From positions 1-64,000 of the forward strand of contig NZ_JAQSDR010000009.1 in NCBI RefSeq assembly GCF_029946005.1: DNA of 64,000 nt, in the 5' to 3' direction. This document shows, piece by piece, positions 60,565 through 64,000 of the stretch. Origin of the DNA: Aquabacterium sp. (lineage in GTDB: Bacteria; Pseudomonadota; Gammaproteobacteria; Burkholderiales; Burkholderiaceae_C). The position numbers were made by a program, and so were the translations under genes. The notes under the pieces were generated by a model. The model was not told where the DNA came from. It saw only the letters and a program-made list of their open reading frames with translations, and searched no databases. How positions within the stretch are numbered: the first letter of the stretch is position 1; every line of letters begins with the position of its first letter.

Positions 60565-60628
60565 TTCTTGAAACTGGGGCGTTTAAAATGCCGGGTCTTT
60601 ACCCATGGAGGCCTCCCGGCCTGCCCCG

Positions 60629-63600
60629 ATGTCCAAGCTGATGCATTTCGAGGGCGGCAACGCCCAGGCCCCTCACCAAGTTCAGGCTTTGCTGCCCAAA
60701 CTGCAGGCCATCAATCCCAAAATCACCGGGGTGCATGCACGTCACGTGCACTGGGTGTCGTCCGACCACAGCCTGTCGGCCAACGAAACGGACACGCTCT
60801 CGGGCCTGCTCACTTACGGCGATCCTTACCAAGGGCCGGTGGACGGCGAACTGATCGTGGTCATGCCCCGCCTGGGCACCGTCTCGCCCTGGGCTTCCAA
60901 AGCTACAGACATTGCGCACAACTGCGGTTTGAAGATCCGCCGGGTCGAGAGGGTGACTGAATTCCGCCTGACGCTCAAGACGGGCCTGCTTGGGGCGATC
61001 ACGGGTGGCAGCAAGCCTTTGACGTCCGCCGAGCTGAACACGGCCGCTGCGGTGCTCCACGACCGGATGACCGAAAGCGTGGCCCTGGTCCGCGACGAGG
61101 CCACCCATTTGTTCGACGAGAAGCCCGGTCAACCCATGGAGCACGTTGATGTGCTGGGCCAGGGGCGCGGCGCTTTGGAGTCGGCCAACAAGACCTTTGG
61201 CCTGGCTTTGTCGGATGACGAAATCGACTACCTGGTCAATGCCTTCACGGGCCTGAAGCGCAACCCGACCGATGTCGAGTTGATGATGTTCGCGCAGGCC
61301 AACAGCGAACACTGCCGCCACAAGATCTTCAACGCCCAATTCACCATCGATGGGCAGGCGCAGGATTTGTCGATGTTCGGCATGATCCGCAACACCGAAA
61401 AGCTCAACCCGCAACACACGGTGGTGGCTTATTCCGACAATGCTTCGGTGATGGAAGGCCACCAGATCGAGCGCTGGATGCCGGCTGGCTACACCAACGC
61501 CCCGCAGTACCAGGCCACGTCCGAATTGGCCCACGTACTGATGAAGGTTGAAACCCACAACCACCCCACGGCGATTTCGCCTTACCCTGGCGCTTCAACA
61601 GGTGCTGGTGGTGAGATCCGCGACGAAGGCGCCACCGGCCGGGGTTCGAAGCCCAAGGCAGGTCTGACCGGTTTCTCGGTGTCCAACCTCCACCTCCCCG
61701 GCACCGATGAGCCCTGGGAGAAGAACCCGGTTGGCAAGCCTGAGCACATCGCCAGCCCGCTGCAGATCATGATCGAGGGCCCCCTGGGTGGCGCTGCCTT
61801 CAACAATGAGTTCGGTCGACCGAATTTGGCGGGCTATTTCCGCGTGTACGAGCAGACCGTGGGCGAGGGCGCACAAGCCATCCGCCGCGGTTACCACAAG
61901 CCGATCATGATCGCGGGCGGCCTGGGCACCATCGCGTCCACGCAGACCCACAAGATTCAGTTTCCGGCAGGAACGCTGTTGATTCAACTCAGTGGCCCCG
62001 GCATGCGCATTGGCATGGGTGGCAGCGCGGCCAGCTCGATGGCGGCTGGCACCAACGCGGCCGACCTGGACTTTGATTCGGTGCAACGCGGCAACCCCGA
62101 GATCCAGCGCCGGGCGCAAGAGGTCATCAACCATTGCTGGCACCTGGGCGCGAACAACCCCATTTTGGCCATTCACGACGTGGGCGCGGGCGGCATCTCC
62201 AACGCCTTCCCTGAGCTGGTGGACGGTGCGGGCAAGGGCGCCCGGTTCGATTTGAGCAAGGTGCCTCTGGAAGAGTCGGGCCTGGCCCCCAAAGAGATTT
62301 GGTGCAACGAAAGCCAGGAGCGCTACGTCCTGGCCATCGCGCCCGAAAGCCTGCCCATCTTCACCGCCATGTGCGAGCGCGAGCGTTGCCCCTTCGGCGT
62401 GGTCGGCGTGACCACCGAAGAATGCCAATTGGTCCTCGAAGACACTACCGCCGCCAACCCCGGTGCAGACCGTCCTATCGACATGCCGATGGACGTGCTG
62501 CTGGGCAAGCCGCCCAAGATGCACCGCGACGTCAAGAGCGTGGTGCGCGATGGTGGCGAGGTCCGCCTCACCGGCGTGGCCTTGAGCCAGGTCGCGCTGG
62601 ACGTGCTGCGCCACCCCACCGTGGCCAGCAAGCGTTTTTTGATCACCATCGGCGACCGCACCGTGGGCGGCCTGAACCACCGCGATCAGATGATCGGGCC
62701 CTGGCAAGTGCCCGTGGCCGACTGCGCCGTCACGTTGGCCGACTTCAAGGGCTTCGCGGGCGAAGCCATGAGCTTGGGCGAGCGCACGCCATTGGCTTCT
62801 GTCAACGCGCCAGCCTCGGGCCGCATGGCCGTGGCCGAGGCCATCACCAACCTGCTGGCCGCGCCGATTGAGCTGAGCCGCGTCAAGCTGTCCGCCAACT
62901 GGATGGCCGCTTGCGGTGAAGCGGGTGAAGACGCTGCCCTGTTTGAGACCGTGCGTGCCGTGGGCATGGAGCTTTGCCCCGCGCTGGGTGTGTCCATCCC
63001 CGTGGGCAAGGACTCCTTGTCGATGCGCACCCGTTGGTCTTCGGAACAAGGCGAAACCAAACAGGTCACGGCACCAGTCTCGCTGATCGTGACCGCCTTC
63101 GCGTCCATCCCCGACGTGCGCCCCACGCTCACGCCGCAACTGATCACGACCGAGGCTGGTCAAGCGCTGGACACCTCGTTGATCCTGGTCGATTTGGGGC
63201 AAGGCCAAGGCCGAATGGGCGGCTCGATCCTGTCGCAGGTGCTGAACCAGTTTGGCAATGCCGTGCCTGATCTGGACAGCCCTGAGTTGCTCAAGCAACT
63301 GGTGTCTGCCGTGAACGCCTTGCGCGCTCAGGGCAAGCTGCTGGCCTACCACGACCGCGCCGACGGCGGCCTGTGGGCCACGGCCTGCGAAATGGCTTTT
63401 GCAGGCCACACCGGCGTCAGCCTGAACGTGGACATGTTGGTCACCGAGGGCGATGGCATCAGCGACAGCCGTGCCGACATGGGCGACTCGAAGAACTGGG
63501 CCGACCAGGTGGGCGAGCGCCGCAAGGAACTGACCTTGAAAGCCTTGTTCAACGAAGAACTGGGTGTGGTGCTGCAAGTTCGCACTGCCGATCGCTATGC

Positions 63601-64000
63601 CGTGCTGCAGACCTTGCGCGAGCATGGCCTGTCCAAGCACAGCCATGTGATCGGCAAGCCCAACACCAAGGGCGTGGTCGAGGTCTGGCGTGATGCCAAG
63701 ACCGTGTTCAGCGCGCCGCTGGAGCAGTTGCACAAGACCTGGGACGAGGTCAGCTGGCGCATTGCACAGTTGCGTGACAACCCGGTCTGCGCCGACAGCG
63801 AACACGCTGCCGTGGGCTTGACCAGCGACCCGGGCTTGCACGTCAAGCTCAGCTTCGATCCTGCAGAAAACGTGGCCGCGCCCTTCATCAACCACACTCG
63901 TCCCAAGGTCGCCATCTTGCGCGAGCAGGGCGTCAACAGCCACCTGGAAATGGCCTACGCCATGCACCTGGGTGGCTTCGACACCTTCGACGTGCACATG
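60629..64000 (+). CDS. purL: Phosphoribosylformylglycinamidine synthase (partial, C-terminus off window)
   Basis: FGAR amidotransferase of purine synthesis, the long single-chain type of about 1300 residues; 1124 codons are here, ending mid-gene at 64000. Seen in order: the N-terminal [18 protein letters not shown] segment, the [12 protein letters not shown] motif with histidines near residue 220, the AIR-synthase core with [21 protein letters not shown] near 310 and [11 protein letters not shown], the central domain [21 protein letters not shown], and the start of the glutaminase domain, [21 protein letters not shown] 60629 is chosen; in-frame ATG 60605 is an alternative. GGAGG at 60607-60611 is too far upstream to support 60629 well. 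A TTAAAAT element lies at 60584-60590. Confidence 0.96.
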   Translation, partial: MSKLMHFEGGNAQAPHQVQALLPKLQAINPKITGVHARHVHWVSSDHSLSANETDTLSGLLTYGDPYQGPVDGELIVVMPRLGTVSPWASKATDIAHNCGLKIRRVERVTEFRLTLKTGLLGAITGGSKPLTSAELNTAAAVLHDRMTESVALVRDEATHLFDEKPGQPMEHVDVLGQGRGALESANKTFGLALSDDEIDYLVNAFTGLKRNPTDVELMMFAQANSEHCRHKIFNAQFTIDGQAQDLSMFGMIRNTEKLNPQHTVVAYSDNASVMEGHQIERWMPAGYTNAPQYQATSELAHVLMKVETHNHPTAISPYPGASTGAGGEIRDEGATGRGSKPKAGLTGFSVSNLHLPGTDEPWEKNPVGKPEHIASPLQIMIEGPLGGAAFNNEFGRPNLAGYFRVYEQTVGEGAQAIRRGYHKPIMIAGGLGTIASTQTHKIQFPAGTLLIQLSGPGMRIGMGGSAASSMAAGTNAADLDFDSVQRGNPEIQRRAQEVINHCWHLGANNPILAIHDVGAGGISNAFPELVDGAGKGARFDLSKVPLEESGLAPKEIWCNESQERYVLAIAPESLPIFTAMCERERCPFGVVGVTTEECQLVLEDTTAANPGADRPIDMPMDVLLGKPPKMHRDVKSVVRDGGEVRLTGVALSQVALDVLRHPTVASKRFLITIGDRTVGGLNHRDQMIGPWQVPVADCAVTLADFKGFAGEAMSLGERTPLASVNAPASGRMAVAEAITNLLAAPIELSRVKLSANWMAACGEAGEDAALFETVRAVGMELCPALGVSIPVGKDSLSMRTRWSSEQGETKQVTAPVSLIVTAFASIPDVRPTLTPQLITTEAGQALDTSLILVDLGQGQGRMGGSILSQVLNQFGNAVPDLDSPELLKQLVSAVNALRAQGKLLAYHDRADGGLWATACEMAFAGHTGVSLNVDMLVTEGDGISDSRADMGDSKNWADQVGERRKELTLKALFNEELGVVLQVRTADRYAVLQTLREHGLSKHSHVIGKPNTKGVVEVWRDAKTVFSAPLEQLHKTWDEVSWRIAQLRDNPVCADSEHAAVGLTSDPGLHVKLSFDPAENVAAPFINHTRPKVAILREQGVNSHLEMAYAMHLGGFDTFDVHM

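Noticed and set aside
61595..63997. An 800-codon open frame on the minus strand opposite purL
   Set aside because: It mirrors the codon pattern of purL in the complementary frame, has no family motif, and purL is unmistakable on the other strand.

Overview
The window looks like a chromosomal segment of a high-GC betaproteobacterium of the order Burkholderiales. Three things point that way: the gene order exbB-exbD-lpxK-Trm112-kdsB-adk, the lysine/alanine-rich N-terminal extension of RpoD, and a sodB followed by sucA-sucB-lpdA. Strong GC at third codon positions, and with it the many long open frames opposite real genes, fits a genome in the mid-60s percent GC. Species cannot be fixed from the sequence alone. 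I saw no insertion sequence, prophage, CRISPR array, rRNA or tRNA gene.

Layout. 1-4659: end of narG, then narH, narJ, narI, a parvulin-type prolyl isomerase and a beta-carbonic anhydrase in one tight plus-strand run, i.e. respiratory nitrate reduction. 4705-6063: a beta-CASP metallo-beta-lactamase ribonuclease behind an FNR/Anr-like box. 6159-11251: a compact six-gene minus-strand operon (acyltransferase, MDR dehydrogenase, RibD-type reductase, divergent PTPS/QueD homologue, glycosyltransferase, methyltransferase). This is the best candidate for an undescribed pathway. 11397-12899: thpR, a small membrane protein and tadA. 12922-18702: lipid and acyl-CoA genes (KAS III-like, ETF-QO, SDR, thioesterase, CoA-transferase pair). 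18805-26445: rmuC, a membrane EAL protein, two GSTs, a GlxA-type regulator and a methyltransferase. 26428-33019: hemH, a very large hybrid histidine kinase, a cyclase-FHA protein and a lipase. 33118-41598: rpoD, dnaG, adk, kdsB, Trm112-like, lpxK, exbD, exbB. 41963-49972: xseA, sodB and the 2-oxoglutarate dehydrogenase genes. 50036-56284: zapE, a PP2C phosphatase, a YdcH-like protein, a chemoreceptor and a response regulator/kinase pair. 56293-64000: glnD, map, a secreted protein of unknown function and purL, which runs off the window.

How the genes work together. Most genes are core metabolism or cell-envelope housekeeping. Nitrate respiration at the left edge is next to an RNase gene with an FNR-like promoter, suggesting a small anaerobic neighbourhood. 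ETF-QO, the KAS III-like enzyme, the SDR, the thioesterase and the CoA transferase form a fatty-acid/ketoacid neighbourhood. Signalling genes (EAL, hybrid kinase, cyclase-FHA, PP2C, chemoreceptor, two-component pair) are unusually frequent. The 352-base gap between exbB and xseA holds two tandem DnaA-box-like sites, two perfect inverted repeats and an AT-rich stretch, and is the most structured non-coding stretch seen.
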